Source: Agrobacterium tumefaciens
GTDB taxonomy: Bacteria; Pseudomonadota; Alphaproteobacteria; Rhizobiales; Rhizobiaceae
Assembly (NCBI GenBank): GCA_025559845.1
Contig: CP048469.1
Span: 3,144,501-3,208,500 of the forward strand
Length of the DNA stretch: 64,000 nucleotides
Reading direction: 5' to 3'
The notes beneath the pieces were generated by a model. That model saw only the letters and a program-made list of their open reading frames with translations, had not been told where the DNA came from and did not search any database. Shown here in pieces: positions 1-9,083 of this stretch. The position numbers were made by a program, and so were the translations under genes. The first letter of the stretch is position 1; every line of letters begins with the position of its first letter.

Positions 1-291
1 CTGGCGCGTGTTTATGCCGATGAAGCAATACAACGTGGCCACGACCTGGTTTTGGGCGAAGACATCAGGGTTTTCTTTTATCTGCCCTTCTCGCATTCCG
101 AAAATCTGCAGGATCAGGAGCGTGCTTGCCGATTGAACCAACCGCTGGGCGGCCTTTATCTGCATCACGCCGAACAGCACCGGGATATCGTTAAGCGTTT
201 CGGGCGTTTTCCCCATCGCAACGACATCATGCTGCGCGAAACGACGCCACAGGAGCAGGACTTTCTGGACGAGGGTGGATTTTCCGGCTGA
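1..291 (+). CDS. DUF924 family protein, C-terminal part (5' end outside window)
   Basis: An open frame runs in from the left edge and stops at TGA 289-291, giving the last 96 residues of a protein. The visible part contains FFYLPFSHSE, DQER, ERHRDI-like HAEQHRDIV and RFGRFPHRN, which are the conserved C-terminal blocks of the DUF924 family (small helical cytosolic proteins of unknown biochemical role). The family is usually about 180-200 residues, so roughly half is missing to the left. It is followed at once by a hairpin terminator shared with the convergent dnaJ gene. The family assignment rests on remembered motif similarity; the function is unknown. Confidence 0.75.
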   Translation: MARVYADEAIQRGHDLVLGEDIRVFFYLPFSHSENLQDQERACRLNQPLGGLYLHHAEQHRDIVKRFGRFPHRNDIMLRETTPQEQDFLDEGGFSG

Positions 292-311
292 TCCAGAATC
301 GACCTGGGCAT

Positions 312-347
312 AAAAAAAGCCGCCATCCCGAAAGATGGCGGCTTTTT
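312..347. terminator. Bidirectional intrinsic terminator between DUF924 gene and dnaJ
   Basis: A perfect 9-bp inverted repeat, GCCGCCATC (319-327) and GATGGCGGC (334-342), has a 6-nt loop. It is flanked by seven A on the left and five T on the right. It can therefore end transcription in both directions and sits between two convergent genes. Confidence 0.85.
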
Positions 348-366
348 ATGTTTGTGCTCTCGACGG

Positions 367-1503
367 TCAGCCGTCGAAAAACTCCTTCATTCGAGCAAAG
401 AAACCGGCGGATTCCGGATTGTTCTCCTTGGAGGAGAGCTGCTCGAACTCCTGCAGCAATTCGCGCTGGCGCTTGCTGAGCTTCTGCGGTGTTTCGATCT
501 GGATCTGGATATAGAGATCGCCCGTCTGCGCCGAACGCAGCACCGGCATACCCTTACCCTTCAACCTGAACTGTTTGCCGGCCTGTGTGCCTTCTGGAAC
601 CGTCACTCGGGACTTGCTTCCATCAAGCGTTGTTACATCGAAAGTGCCGCCCAGTGCCGCCGTCGTCATGGAGATCGGCACGACACAGTAAAGATCGGCG
701 CCATCACGCTGGAAGAATTCATGCGGACGCACAGACAGGAAGATGTAGAGATCTCCCGCTGGGCCACCACGCATCCCGGCTTCACCTTCGCCCTGCAGGC
801 GAATGCGCGTGCCGTCTTCAATGCCCGACGGAATGTTGACGGAGAGAGAGCGTTCTTCCGTCACGCGTCCCTGACCGTGGCACTTCGTGCAAGGATCGGA
901 AATCGTCTGCCCACGACCATGGCAGGTCGGGCAGGTGCGTTCGACGGAGAAGAAACCCTGTGCTGCGCGGACACGACCGGAGCCCTGGCAGGTGCCGCAG
1001 GTCTTTGGTTGCGTGCCGGGCTTTGCCCCGGAGCCGGAACAGACATCGCAGGTGATCGAAGTCGGCACCCGAATCTGCGCGGTCTTGCCAGTGAAGGCTT
1101 CTTCCAGCGAGATTTCCATATTGTAGCGCAGATCGGCGCCGCGTTCGCGTCCGCCGGAGGAGCGACGTGCACGGCCACCGCCCATCATCTCGCCGAAGAT
1201 ATCTTCGAAGATGTCGGAGAAGCCGCCAGCGCCCATGCCGCCACCGCCGAAGCCGCCGCCACCGCCCATACCGCCGTTTTCGAAAGCAGCGTGGCCGAAA
1301 CGGTCGTAGGCCGCCCGCTTCTGCGGGTCCTTCAACGTCTCATAGGCCTCGTTGATTTCCTTGAATTTTCGTTCGGAATCGGCGTCGTCCGGGTTCTTGT
1401 CCGGATGGTATTTCATAGCGAGCTTGCGGAAGGCGCTTTTCAGCTCTTTTTCGTCCGCGGTCTTGCTGACGCCAAGTGTTTCGTAAAAGTCTGCTTTCGC
1501 CAT
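367..1503 (-). CDS. dnaJ: Chaperone protein DnaJ (Hsp40)
   Basis: DnaJ is the cytosolic co-chaperone that delivers unfolded proteins to DnaK and stimulates its ATPase. The 378-residue product has the full type I architecture. A J-domain (about 1-70) carries the HPD motif at 33-35. A Gly/Phe-rich linker spans about 77-105. Four CxxCxGxG zinc repeats begin at Cys152 ([32 protein letters not shown]), and a C-terminal substrate domain follows. Length and start ([14 protein letters not shown]) are typical. It lies 90 bp downstream of dnaK on the same strand, so the pair is probably co-transcribed from the dnaK heat-shock promoter, with extra control by the hairpin between them. Confidence 0.97.
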   Translation of the reverse strand: MAKADFYETLGVSKTADEKELKSAFRKLAMKYHPDKNPDDADSERKFKEINEAYETLKDPQKRAAYDRFGHAAFENGGMGGGGGFGGGGMGAGGFSDIFEDIFGEMMGGGRARRSSGGRERGADLRYNMEISLEEAFTGKTAQIRVPTSITCDVCSGSGAKPGTQPKTCGTCQGSGRVRAAQGFFSVERTCPTCHGRGQTISDPCTKCHGQGRVTEERSLSVNIPSGIEDGTRIRLQGEGEAGMRGGPAGDLYIFLSVRPHEFFQRDGADLYCVVPISMTTAALGGTFDVTTLDGSKSRVTVPEGTQAGKQFRLKGKGMPVLRSAQTGDLYIQIQIETPQKLSKRQRELLQEFEQLSSKENNPESAGFFARMKEFFDG

Positions 1504-1530
1504 TAAGGTAACAAGCCCCGAAAATGGATT

Positions 1531-1554
1531 TCCGGCTGCCCTTTGGCAGCCGGA
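1531..1554 (-). terminator. Hairpin in the dnaK-dnaJ intercistronic gap (possible attenuator)
   Basis: A perfect 10-bp stem, TCCGGCTGCC (1531-1540) and its complement (1545-1554), closes a 4-nt loop. On the coding (minus) strand it is followed only by AAATCC, so it lacks a good T-run. It is more likely a partial attenuator or an mRNA-stability element that lowers dnaJ relative to dnaK than a full terminator. Confidence 0.5.
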
Positions 1555-1593
1555 TTTCTTTCATGCATCGGTAGGAGACCGGAAGTCGCGCAA

Positions 1594-3498
1594 TTACGCG
1601 GACTTCTTGTCGTCCTTGATTTCTTCGTAGTCGGCATCAACGACATCATCCTTGCCGCCTTCAGCAGAAGCATCGCCTGCTTCAGCCTGCTGGGCTTCGT
1701 AGATGGCCTGACCGAGCTTCATGGAGACTTCCATGAGGGTCTGGGTTTTGGCCTGGATGTCGTCGGCATCCGGCTCGGATGCTTCTACAGCCGTCTTCAG
1801 GCTTTCGATGGCATCTTCGATCGCCTTGCGGTCGGTCTCGGAAACCTTGTCGCCATATTCCTTCACCGACTTCTCGGTGGAGTGAATGAGGCTTTCAGCC
1901 TGGTTCTTGGCTTCTACGCCCGCACGACGCTTCTTGTCGGCTTCAGCATTGGCTTCCGCGTCCTTGACCATCTTTTCGATGTCTGCGTCAGACAGACCAC
2001 CGGAAGCCTGGATACGGATTTGCTGTTCCTTGCCCGTGCCCTTGTCCTTGGCCGAAACCTGAACAATACCGTTTGCGTCGATATCGAAGGTGACTTCGAT
2101 CTGCGGAACGCCACGCGGTGCCGGGGGCAGGCCGACGAGGTCGAACTGACCGAGCAGCTTGTTGTCCTGCGCCATTTCGCGCTCGCCCTGCGAAACGCGG
2201 ATGGTCACAGCCGACTGGTTGTCTTCGGCGGTCGAGAAGGTCTGGCTCTTCTTCGTCGGGATCGTCGTGTTGCGATCGATCAGACGAGTGAAGACACCGC
2301 CCAGCGTTTCGATGCCGAGAGACAGCGGGGTTACGTCGAGCAGAAGAACGTCCTTGACGTCGCCCTGCAGAACGCCGGCCTGGATGGCTGCACCCATGGC
2401 AACAACTTCGTCCGGGTTAACGCCCTTGTGCGGCTCTTTGCCGAACAGCTGCTTCACGACTTCCTGAACCTTCGGCATACGGCTCATACCACCGACGAGA
2501 ACGACTTCATCGATCTCGGAAGCAGATACACCAGCATCCTTGAGGGCTGCCTTGCACGGTGCAACAGTGCGCTGAACCAGGTCATCGACCAGGCTTTCGA
2601 ACTTGGCGCGCGTCAGTTTCAGCGTAAGGTGCTTCGGACCGGAAGCATCAGCCGTGATGAACGGCAGGTTGATTTCGGTCTGCTGCGAAGACGACAGTTC
2701 GATCTTTGCCTTTTCAGCAGCTTCCTTGAGACGCTGCAGAGCGAGCTTGTCGTTCTTCAGGTCGATGCCGTTGTCCTTCTTGAACTCGGCTGCGAGGTAC
2801 TCGACCAGACGCATGTCGAAGTCTTCACCGCCGAGGAAGGTGTCGCCGTTGGTGGACTTCACTTCGAAAACGCCGTCGCCGATTTCGAGGATCGAGATAT
2901 CGAAGGTACCGCCGCCAAGGTCGTAAACAGCAATCGTCTTGCCGTCCTTCTTGTCGAGGCCGTAAGCGAGAGCGGCTGCGGTCGGCTCGTTGATGATACG
3001 CAGAACTTCAAGACCAGCGATGCGGCCAGCATCCTTGGTCGCCTGACGCTGCGCGTCGTTGAAGTATGCCGGAACGGTGATGACCGCCTTTTCGACCTTT
3101 TCGCCGAGGTAGGCTTCAGCCGTTTCCTTCATCTTCTGAAGGATCATCGCAGAAACCTGCGACGGGGAATAAGGCTTGTCCTGAGACTTTACCCATGCGT
3201 CACCATTGTCACCCTTGACGATCTCGAAGGGGACGAGACCCTTGTCCTTCTCGACAGTCGGGTCGTCGTAGCGGCGGCCGATGAGGCGCTTCACTGCGAA
3301 CAGGGTGTTGGTGGGGTTGGTGACCGCCTGGCGCTTGGCCGGCTGGCCGACAAGGCGTTCGCCGTCGTCGGAAAATGCCACCATGGACGGCGTCGTACGT
3401 GCGCCTTCCGCGTTTTCAATTACTTTCGTGTCCTTGCCGTCCATCACTGCGACGCAGGAGTTGGTCGTGCCAAGGTCGATACCGATTACTTTTGCCAT
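1594..3498 (-). CDS. dnaK: Chaperone protein DnaK (Hsp70)
   Basis: This is the ATP-dependent Hsp70 chaperone that folds nascent and stress-damaged proteins with DnaJ and GrpE. At 634 residues it has the normal length. The N-terminal ATPase domain (about 1-380) shows the phosphate-binding [13 protein letters not shown] at the start and [10 protein letters not shown] near 195. The substrate-binding domain follows ([15 protein letters not shown]), then a helical lid and an acidic tail ending [13 protein letters not shown] at 3498 is preceded on the minus strand by a good GGAGAG Shine-Dalgarno sequence. The gene is first in a dnaK-dnaJ unit, and an RpoH-type promoter lies about 100 bp upstream. 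Confidence 0.98.
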   Translation of the reverse strand: MAKVIGIDLGTTNSCVAVMDGKDTKVIENAEGARTTPSMVAFSDDGERLVGQPAKRQAVTNPTNTLFAVKRLIGRRYDDPTVEKDKGLVPFEIVKGDNGDAWVKSQDKPYSPSQVSAMILQKMKETAEAYLGEKVEKAVITVPAYFNDAQRQATKDAGRIAGLEVLRIINEPTAAALAYGLDKKDGKTIAVYDLGGGTFDISILEIGDGVFEVKSTNGDTFLGGEDFDMRLVEYLAAEFKKDNGIDLKNDKLALQRLKEAAEKAKIELSSSQQTEINLPFITADASGPKHLTLKLTRAKFESLVDDLVQRTVAPCKAALKDAGVSASEIDEVVLVGGMSRMPKVQEVVKQLFGKEPHKGVNPDEVVAMGAAIQAGVLQGDVKDVLLLDVTPLSLGIETLGGVFTRLIDRNTTIPTKKSQTFSTAEDNQSAVTIRVSQGEREMAQDNKLLGQFDLVGLPPAPRGVPQIEVTFDIDANGIVQVSAKDKGTGKEQQIRIQASGGLSDADIEKMVKDAEANAEADKKRRAGVEAKNQAESLIHSTEKSVKEYGDKVSETDRKAIEDAIESLKTAVEASEPDADDIQAKTQTLMEVSMKLGQAIYEAQQAEAGDASAEGGKDDVVDADYEEIKDDKKSA

Positions 3499-3596
3499 GC
3501 TCTTCTCTCCTTGAAGCGAACCGTCGGAACCCCGGAAGGCATTCCACTGACGATTCCTTGACTTGGATTTGCAACATTCGCTGCAGTTCTGCGGCG

Positions 3597-3626
3597 TATA
3601 TAAGGAGCGATTTTTACTGCTGCAAG
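3597..3626 (-). promoter_or_regulatory. Probable RpoH (sigma-32) heat-shock promoter of dnaK
   Basis: On the minus strand the sequence shows CTTGCA (complement of 3621-3626), a 16-bp spacer, and CTTATATA (complement of 3597-3604). This fits the alphaproteobacterial RpoH pattern CTTGAA/C, 16-17 bp, CYTATNT. Its position roughly 100 bp before the dnaK start and the identity of the gene support it; the start site itself is not proven. Confidence 0.65.
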
Positions 3627-3827
3627 GCGCAAGAGAGAATGGAACGTAGCAAATAATGCATGATTTTGTTCCGGCGGAAGTCTTTTCGTGAACTCTTGCG
3701 CAACCCTGAGATTGCAGGTCTTTTCAAAAGCGGTTCACGACAGACCCGGCGCACCATAATGCAGGTGTGTGGTAGCTCCCGGAAGCCGAAGCAATCGCAC
3801 AATTAGGGATGTTGGTTTTTAGAGAAA

Positions 3828-3917
3828 TGGCGGACAGGGTGGGATTCGAACCCACGGTACGCTTTCACGCACACACGCGTTCCAGGCGTGCGCCTTAAAC
3901 CACTCGGCCACCTGTCC
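3828..3917 (-). tRNA. tRNA-Ser (anticodon GGA)
   Basis: The minus strand folds as a 90-nt class II tRNA. The acceptor stem is GGACAGG with CCTGTCC, the D-loop contains GCCGAGTGG, and the anticodon loop is CTGGAAC with anticodon GGA. A long variable arm (GTGTGCGTGAAAGCGTAC region) is characteristic of serine tRNAs. The T-loop is GGTTCGAATCC, and the discriminator G and CCA end are encoded (CCA complement at 3828-3830). It decodes UCC/UCU. I see no duplicated tRNA end nearby that would mark an integration site. Confidence 0.97.
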
Positions 3918-3967
3918 TTTTGGAAATCTGCATGTTTGGGTGAATGCAAATCACTGGAACGGCGCGA

Positions 3968-3995
3968 TATATAACGATGAATTCGCAGGGATCAA
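3968..3995 (-). promoter_or_regulatory. Probable sigma-70 promoter of tRNA-Ser
   Basis: On the minus strand TTGATC (complement of 3990-3995) is followed after 16 bp by TATATA (complement of 3968-3973). It lies about 50 bp upstream of the mature tRNA 5' end, which suits a short 5' leader removed by RNase P. Confidence 0.5.
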
Positions 3996-4137
3996 CCTGA
4001 ATCTGACAGTTTTTTGAATTGTCGGCAATTTCCTGCGTTTCGACTTGATTGCAAAGCGGTTTTTACGCCTTTATCGCTACGTTCTGTGTTTCATTATGTG
4101 GCGGTCGAACCGAAATGGCCGAGCAAAGGTATTCCCA

Positions 4138-4455
4138 ATGAAAGCTTTTTTGCGATTTTTGAGCTTTCTTTTCCTCGCTGCAGCGATCGTTCAGGGTGTG
4201 TTTGATTCGATCCGTTCCGTTTCCACGTCCTCAATCAACGTCACCGGCATCCTTTCGCTTTGGGGCTACGCGTTTCCTGCGTCCCGCGCCATGGTGGAAA
4301 CGGGAGTGGCACACTATATTCATCCCGAGGCGTGGCGCTGGATCGAAAACGCACTCGTGATGTTGCCTGCTTTTGCCATTCTTCTGGCTTTGTCTCTTCT
4401 TTGCTGGATGCTGGGTTACAAAAAGCACCGACTGTCGCGATTCCAGGCGATTTGA
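4138..4455 (+). CDS. Small two-helix membrane protein of unknown function
   Basis: The 105-residue product starts at ATG 4138 (MKAFLRFLSFLF), preceded by AAAGG at a suitable distance. An upstream in-frame ATG at 4045 would add 31 residues with no clear ribosome site, so I prefer the shorter form. A hydrophobic N-terminal stretch (about 5-20) could be a signal anchor. A second strong membrane segment lies near residues 75-96 (LVMLPAFAILLALSLLCWML), followed by a basic tail KKHRLSR. This implies an inner-membrane protein with a periplasmic middle of about 55 residues. It precedes msrA by 67 bp on the same strand. I do not recognise a family. Confidence 0.65.
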   Translation: MKAFLRFLSFLFLAAAIVQGVFDSIRSVSTSSINVTGILSLWGYAFPASRAMVETGVAHYIHPEAWRWIENALVMLPAFAILLALSLLCWMLGYKKHRLSRFQAI

Positions 4456-4522
4456 TCGAAAACGTCCGCAGACATTATGAAACCCTGAGATCGGCTCGTT
4501 AGGGCTGAAAAGGAGGACGACA

Positions 4523-5173
4523 ATGTTCCTGTTTGACACCTTTGAAAAGAAAACGACGATGCCCACCGCGCAATCCGCTCTGCCGGGCCGTGACGAAGCG
4601 CTTGTCGTGCCGGAAAACCACTTCGTGAACGGCAGGCCGTTGAAGGGGCCGTATCCGGATGGTCTGGAAATCATCTATCTCGGTATGGGGTGTTTCTGGG
4701 GCGCGGAGCGTCTGTTCTGGAAAACGCCTGGCGTGTGGGTGACGGCGGTCGGTTATGCGGGTGGCTTCACGCGCAACCCCACCTATCAGGAAACCACGAC
4801 GGGTCAGACCGGACACGCTGAGGTCGTCAAGGTCGTCTATGATCCCGCCCAGATTTCACTTTCCGCGCTGCTGAAAATCTTTTTCGAAGAGCATGATCCG
4901 ACACAGGGTATGCGTCAGGGCAACGATATTGGCACCACCTATCGGTCCGTCATCTACGCAACGACGGAAGGTCAGCTTCAGCAGGCGCAGAAGGTGCGTG
5001 ATACCTTCCAGCAATCTCTGGATAAAGCTGGGCATGGTCGCACGATCACCACCGAAATCGAGGAGCTTGATACGTTTTACTACGCGGAAGACTATCACCA
5101 GCAGTATCTCGCCAAGAATCCAGGTGGTTACTGCGGACTGCGGGGAACAGGCGTAACCTGTAATATTGATTAG
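4523..5173 (+). CDS. msrA: Peptide-methionine (S)-S-oxide reductase MsrA
   Basis: MsrA reduces methionine-S-sulfoxide in oxidised proteins, using thioredoxin. The 216-residue product has the catalytic motif [11 protein letters not shown] near residue 55, whose Cys attacks the sulfoxide. It also has the family signatures [19 protein letters not shown] and FFEEHDPTQ, and [14 protein letters not shown] near the end, where the resolving cysteine is found. The start ATG at 4523 follows a strong AAGGAGG sequence. An N-terminal extension of about 45 residues before the core is common in this family. Expressed alone or with the small membrane gene just upstream. Confidence 0.96.
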   Translation: MFLFDTFEKKTTMPTAQSALPGRDEALVVPENHFVNGRPLKGPYPDGLEIIYLGMGCFWGAERLFWKTPGVWVTAVGYAGGFTRNPTYQETTTGQTGHAEVVKVVYDPAQISLSALLKIFFEEHDPTQGMRQGNDIGTTYRSVIYATTEGQLQQAQKVRDTFQQSLDKAGHGRTITTEIEELDTFYYAEDYHQQYLAKNPGGYCGLRGTGVTCNID

Positions 5174-5190
5174 ATTTTTCGCAATCTGCT

Positions 5191-5236
5191 CCGGTGGAAA
5201 GATCAAAAAAACGCCAGTTTAAAGTTTTTCCACCGG
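5191..5236 (+). repeat. 10-bp inverted repeat downstream of msrA
   Basis: CCGGTGGAAA (5191-5200) and TTTCCACCGG (5227-5236) form a perfect 10-bp stem around a 26-nt A/T-rich loop. It begins 18 nt after the msrA stop, and runs of A/T follow it. It may be an imperfect terminator for msrA, or an operator. Two smaller nested hairpins (CAACCG/CGGTTG near 5291-5308 and CCGCA...TGCGG near 5317-5347) follow before the BMP promoter. Confidence 0.4.
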
Positions 5237-5331
5237 GTCAAAAAAACCGAGTGAATTTTTCGTTGAGCCATGCAAGGATGCGTGCCAAGCACAACCGGAG
5301 ACACGGTTGGCGGTTCCGCAGACATTCCCGG

Positions 5332-5360
5332 TTAACGGGTATGCGGGAGGACCCTATAAT
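5332..5360 (+). promoter_or_regulatory. Probable sigma-70 promoter of the nucleoside uptake operon
   Basis: TTAACG (5332-5337), a 17-bp spacer and a perfect TATAAT (5355-5360) lie 27 bp before the ATG of the binding-protein gene. This implies a very short leader. The -35 box also forms the loop of a small hairpin (CCCG/CGGG), so a regulator or structure could mask it. Confidence 0.55.
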
Positions 5361-5386
5361 ATCAATTGCAACAACAGGGCTGCAAA

Positions 5387-6379
5387 ATGAAAAAATCGCT
5401 TCTGACCCTTTTCGCCATGGCGGCAATGTCGGCCTCCGCACTCGCTGCGGATATCAAGCCGGCTCTGGTCTATGGCACGGGTGGCAAGTTCGACAAGTCC
5501 TTCAACGAAGCTGCTGCGGTTGGCGCTGAAAAGTTCAAGGCGGAAACAGGCATCGAGTTCCGCGATTTCGAACCCACCAGCGACACCCAGGGCGAACAGG
5601 CTATCCGCAACTTCGCCAGCAAGGGCTTTAACCCGGTCATCGCCGTATCCTTCGCCTGGACGTCGGCAATGGAAAAGGTTGCAGCCGAGTTTCCGGACAC
5701 CAAGTTTGTAATCGTCGACTCCGTCGTTGACCTGCCGAACGTGCGTTCGGTCGTCTACAAGGAGCACGAAGGCTCCTACCTCGTCGGCCTTCTGGCTGGC
5801 ATGGCCTCCAAGACCGGTAAGGTCGGCTTCGTCGGCGGCATGGACATTCCGTTGATCCGCAAGTTCGCCTGCGGTTACGTACAGGGCGCCAAGGCGGCCA
5901 ACGACAAGATCGAAGTCTTCCAGAACATGACCGGTACGACGGGTGCTGCCTGGAACGACCCGGTTCGCGGCGGTGAACTGACCAAGAACCAGATCGACCA
6001 GGGCGCTGACGTGATTTATGCGGCGGCCGGCGCAACGGGCCTTGGCGTGCTGCAGACCGCTGCCGACAACAAGAAATTCTCGATCGGTGTCGATTCCAAC
6101 CAGAACCACCTGCATCCGGGTTCCGTCCTGACCTCCATGGTCAAGCGCGTCGATCTGGCTGTCTACAATGCCTACAAGGACGCCAAGGAAGACAAGTTCA
6201 CGCCTGGCGTCATTGCTCTTGGCATCAAGGAAGACGGCGTTGCCTATGCGCTGGACGACAACAACAAGTCTCTGATCACCCCGGAGATGGTCACTGCGGT
6301 CGACAAGGCCAAGGCTGACATCATTGCCGGCACGATCAAGGTTCACGATTATATGTCGGATAACTCTTGCCCGAAATGA
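5387..6379 (+). CDS. BMP-family ABC transporter substrate-binding lipoprotein/periplasmic protein (nucleoside)
   Basis: This is the extracytoplasmic binding component of a nucleoside ABC importer of the Bmp/TmpC/PnrA family. The start ATG 5387 gives MKKSLLTLFAMAAMSAS and a clear Sec signal peptide cleaved after ALA (about residue 21). The mature protein shows the family motifs GGKFDKSFNEAA, GEQAIRNF and GFVGGMDIPLIRKF, with GANVIYAAAG-like GADVIYAAAGATGLG and GVDSNQNH near 230. At 330 residues it is of usual length. It is first in an operon with a double ATPase, two permeases and nucleoside-catabolic enzymes, which supports nucleosides as the ligand. Which nucleosides cannot be read from the sequence. 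Confidence 0.9.
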   Translation: MKKSLLTLFAMAAMSASALAADIKPALVYGTGGKFDKSFNEAAAVGAEKFKAETGIEFRDFEPTSDTQGEQAIRNFASKGFNPVIAVSFAWTSAMEKVAAEFPDTKFVIVDSVVDLPNVRSVVYKEHEGSYLVGLLAGMASKTGKVGFVGGMDIPLIRKFACGYVQGAKAANDKIEVFQNMTGTTGAAWNDPVRGGELTKNQIDQGADVIYAAAGATGLGVLQTAADNKKFSIGVDSNQNHLHPGSVLTSMVKRVDLAVYNAYKDAKEDKFTPGVIALGIKEDGVAYALDDNNKSLITPEMVTAVDKAKADIIAGTIKVHDYMSDNSCPK

Positions 6380-6393
6380 CGTGATATCTGTTG

Positions 6394-6426
6394 GGGCGCA
6401 CGGTGCTTGTCACCTTGCGCCCTTTT
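6394..6426 (+). terminator. Intercistronic terminator/attenuator after the BMP gene
   Basis: GGGCGCA (6394-6400) and GGTG (6402-6405) pair with CACC (6411-6414) and TGCGCCC (6416-6422), with one internal C/T mismatch. TTTT follows. The structure sits 14 nt after the binding-protein stop and 35 nt before the ATPase gene. It could end most transcripts there and give an excess of binding protein. Confidence 0.65.
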
Positions 6427-6460
6427 CATATCCAGTCTTCGGAGACGTGTCGGTTTAAGT

Positions 6461-7966
6461 ATGGACCCAGCAATCGAACTCGTGGGCATCGATAAGAAAT
6501 TCGGTGCCGTTCACGCAAACAAGAATATCAATTTGACGGTCGCCAAGGGTACAATCCACGGCATCATCGGGGAAAACGGTGCCGGGAAATCGACATTGAT
6601 GTCGATTCTCTACGGATTTTATCATGCGGACTCAGGGGAAATCCGCGTCAACGGCGCGCCTGTAGCCATTCGTGACAGCCAGGCTGCGATCAGCGCGGGT
6701 ATCGGCATGGTGCATCAGCATTTCATGCTGGTCGAGAATTTCACCGTGCTTGAGAACGTCATGCTGGGCGCAGAGGGCGGAGCCTTGCTCGCCAAAGGCA
6801 CGGCTGCGTCCCGAAAGGAGCTGAAGCGTCTTGAGGACGACTACGGTCTCGAGGTCGATCCCGACGCTGTGATCGAAGAACTGCCGGTCGGTCTGCAGCA
6901 GCGCGTCGAAATATTGAAAGCGATGTACCGCGGTGCTGAAATCCTGATTCTGGATGAGCCGACAGGTGTTTTGACACCTGCCGAAGCAGACCACCTTTTC
7001 AAGATTCTCGGTGTTCTCCGTGATCAGGGAAAGACCGTCATCCTGATCACCCACAAACTGCGCGAGATCATGGCGATTACCGATTCCGTTTCGGTCATGC
7101 GCCGCGGCGAGATGGTTGCGACGCGCAAGACCTCGGAAACCACGGTTGAGGAACTGGCCGAACTGATGGTCGGTCGCCGCGTCCTGTTGCGGGTGGAAAA
7201 AGGCGAAGCGAAGCCTGGCGACGTGCTGTTGTCGGTTCGCAACCTCACCGTCAAGGACAGCCGTGGTGTCACCATGGTGGATGACGTGTCGTTTGACATC
7301 CGTGGTGGAGAAATCGTTGGCATCGCTGGCGTTGCGGGCAACGGGCAGTCCGAACTGCTCGAGGCCATTGCAGGCATTCGCAAACCCCATTCCGGCGAAA
7401 TTTTCGTGGAAGGACAGAAGGTGGATCGTGTCGATCCCGCCTTGATGCGCAAACTCGGCCTTGCCCACATTCCCGAAGATCGACACCACATGGGTCTGGT
7501 GCTGCGGTTTGAGGAGTACGAGAACTCGATTCTCGGTTATCACCGCGACGAACTCTACGGCAAAGGCCCGTTCCTCAATCCCGAGGCGATCCGCAAGGAT
7601 GCCGTCGAAAAGATCGAAAAATACGATATCCGTCCACCGAATCCGCGTCTGAAGACCGCCAATTTTTCTGGCGGCAATCAGCAGAAGATCGTTGTCGCCC
7701 GCGAAATCGAGCGTGATCCGAAAATGCTGATTATCGGCCAGCCGACGCGCGGGGTCGATATCGGTGCGATCGAATTCATCCATCGCCGCATCGTTGAAAT
7801 GCGGGATGCCGGAAAGGCAATCCTGCTCGTTTCAGTGGAGCTCGATGAGATCCGGTCGCTTTCTGACAGGATTCTGGTGATGTTTGCCGGTCGTATCGTC
7901 GGAGAAAAAACGGCGGAAGCCGAAGAACAGGCGCTGGGCCTCATGATGGCCGGTATCGCTGCATGA
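6461..7966 (+). CDS. Nucleoside ABC transporter, duplicated ATP-binding protein
   Basis: This 501-residue cytoplasmic ATPase has two ABC cassettes in tandem, as in sugar and nucleoside importers of the RbsA/YufO type. The first cassette has Walker A GENGAGKST (about residue 40), a degenerate signature LPVGLQQRVEI and Walker B ILILDEPT. The second has a changed Walker A, GVAGNGQSE, the signature FSGGNQQK and Walker B LIIGQPTRGVD. Such a degenerate second site is normal for this class. ATG 6461 (MDPAIELVGIDKKFG) is chosen because cassette 1 starts directly; the 18 extra upstream codons look non-coding. The closest GGAG lies about 17 nt upstream, so initiation may be weak. Confidence 0.92.
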   Translation: MDPAIELVGIDKKFGAVHANKNINLTVAKGTIHGIIGENGAGKSTLMSILYGFYHADSGEIRVNGAPVAIRDSQAAISAGIGMVHQHFMLVENFTVLENVMLGAEGGALLAKGTAASRKELKRLEDDYGLEVDPDAVIEELPVGLQQRVEILKAMYRGAEILILDEPTGVLTPAEADHLFKILGVLRDQGKTVILITHKLREIMAITDSVSVMRRGEMVATRKTSETTVEELAELMVGRRVLLRVEKGEAKPGDVLLSVRNLTVKDSRGVTMVDDVSFDIRGGEIVGIAGVAGNGQSELLEAIAGIRKPHSGEIFVEGQKVDRVDPALMRKLGLAHIPEDRHHMGLVLRFEEYENSILGYHRDELYGKGPFLNPEAIRKDAVEKIEKYDIRPPNPRLKTANFSGGNQQKIVVAREIERDPKMLIIGQPTRGVDIGAIEFIHRRIVEMRDAGKAILLVSVELDEIRSLSDRILVMFAGRIVGEKTAEAEEQALGLMMAGIAA

Positions 7967-7973
7967 GGCATGA

Positions 7974-9077
7974 ATGAGCACTGCTTCCGTCCCCCTACCA
8001 AACTGGATCACCTACGGTCTTTTGCCGCTGCTGAACGTCGTGACGGCGTTTGTCATCTCCGGCCTCGTCGTCTGGTCGATCGGTGAAAATCCGTTTGCGG
8101 CACTGCGTCTTTTGATTGAAGGCGCTCTCGGCCGTGGCGATGCCATCGGGTTCACCCTGTTTTATACGACAAGTTTCATTTTTACCGGCCTTTCAGTTGC
8201 CGTGGCATTCCATTCCGGCCTGTTCAATATCGGTGCGGAAGGGCAGGCTTATGTCGGCGGCCTTGGTGCTGCGCTGGTTGCCCTGACACTTGACCGTTAT
8301 GTGCCCTGGTACGTGACCATGCCCTTCGCCGTTATCGGCGCGGCTGTCTTCGGCGCCGCCTGGGCGTTCATTCCGGCCTGGCTGCAGGCAAAACGCGGCA
8401 GTCACGTCGTGATCACCACGATCATGTTCAACTTCATTGCTGCGGCGCTGATGGTGTACCTGCTCGTCAACGTGCTGATCGTTCCTGGCAAGATGGCGCC
8501 GGAAACACGCACCTTCCTGCCCGGCGGCCAGTTGCCGAAGATGGACTGGCTGATGGCGCTTTTCGGGCTGAAACTGGGGCCGGCACCCTTCAACGTGTCG
8601 TTCATCATCGCGCTTGTCATGTGTTTCGTGGTCTGGGTGCTGATCTGGCGCACCAAACTCGGTTATGAAATGCGTACCCTCGGCATTAGCCGCTCTGCAG
8701 CGGTTTACGCCGGTATTCCCTATGCGCGCACGGTCATCATCGCCATGCTCCTGTCGGGCGGTCTGGCGGGCATGATGGCACTGAACCCTGTCATGGGCGC
8801 CTCCGCGCGCTTGCAGGTAGAATTCGTTGGCGGCGCGGGCTTCGTGGGTATCGCCGTGTCCCTCATGGGACGAAGCCATCCGCTTGGCATCGTGTTTTCC
8901 GCATTGCTGTTTGGGATTCTCTATCAGGGCGGAGCCGATCTTTCGTTTGAAATGCCCAACATTACCCGTGAGATGATCGTGGTCATCCAGGGTCTGGTGA
9001 TCCTGTTTGCCGGGGCTCTGGAATATATGTACCGGCCTGCGATCGTTCGCGTCTATCAGCGTCTGGTAAAGGGGTAA
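7974..9077 (+). CDS. Nucleoside ABC transporter, permease subunit 1
   Basis: An integral membrane protein of 367 residues with about nine hydrophobic segments and the BPD_transp_2 family features (GLFNIGAEGQAYVGGLGAAL, MFNFIAAALMVYL, GISRSAAVYAGIP, GFVGIAVSLMGRSHPLG). It forms the channel together with the next gene's product and is driven by the preceding double ATPase. Its ATG lies 7 nt after the ATPase stop, and the second permease begins 6 nt after its own stop, so translation is probably coupled. Confidence 0.92.
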   Translation: MSTASVPLPNWITYGLLPLLNVVTAFVISGLVVWSIGENPFAALRLLIEGALGRGDAIGFTLFYTTSFIFTGLSVAVAFHSGLFNIGAEGQAYVGGLGAALVALTLDRYVPWYVTMPFAVIGAAVFGAAWAFIPAWLQAKRGSHVVITTIMFNFIAAALMVYLLVNVLIVPGKMAPETRTFLPGGQLPKMDWLMALFGLKLGPAPFNVSFIIALVMCFVVWVLIWRTKLGYEMRTLGISRSAAVYAGIPYARTVIIAMLLSGGLAGMMALNPVMGASARLQVEFVGGAGFVGIAVSLMGRSHPLGIVFSALLFGILYQGGADLSFEMPNITREMIVVIQGLVILFAGALEYMYRPAIVRVYQRLVKG

Positions 9078-9083
9078 TCCGAG

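Noticed and set aside
352..1506. 384-codon open frame antisense to dnaJ
   Set aside because: It mirrors dnaJ exactly and reads as low-complexity sequence; no ribosome site or motif.
1543..3561. 672-codon open frame antisense to dnaK
   Set aside because: dnaK on the other strand is certain; the long antisense frame is a by-product of its codon bias in GC-rich DNA and has no family motifs.
3828..3917. tRNA-Ser as an integration site of a mobile element
   Set aside because: No integrase gene and no repeated tRNA 3' end within the neighbouring sequence.
5174..5386. Purine-type riboswitch before the nucleoside operon
   Set aside because: The TATAAT there fits a -10 box and the start codon follows 27 bp later, leaving no room for an aptamer; conserved purine-aptamer loops are not seen.
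5354..6346. 330-codon open frame antisense to the BMP gene
   Set aside because: Shadow of a well-supported coding region with signal peptide and family motifs on the plus strand.
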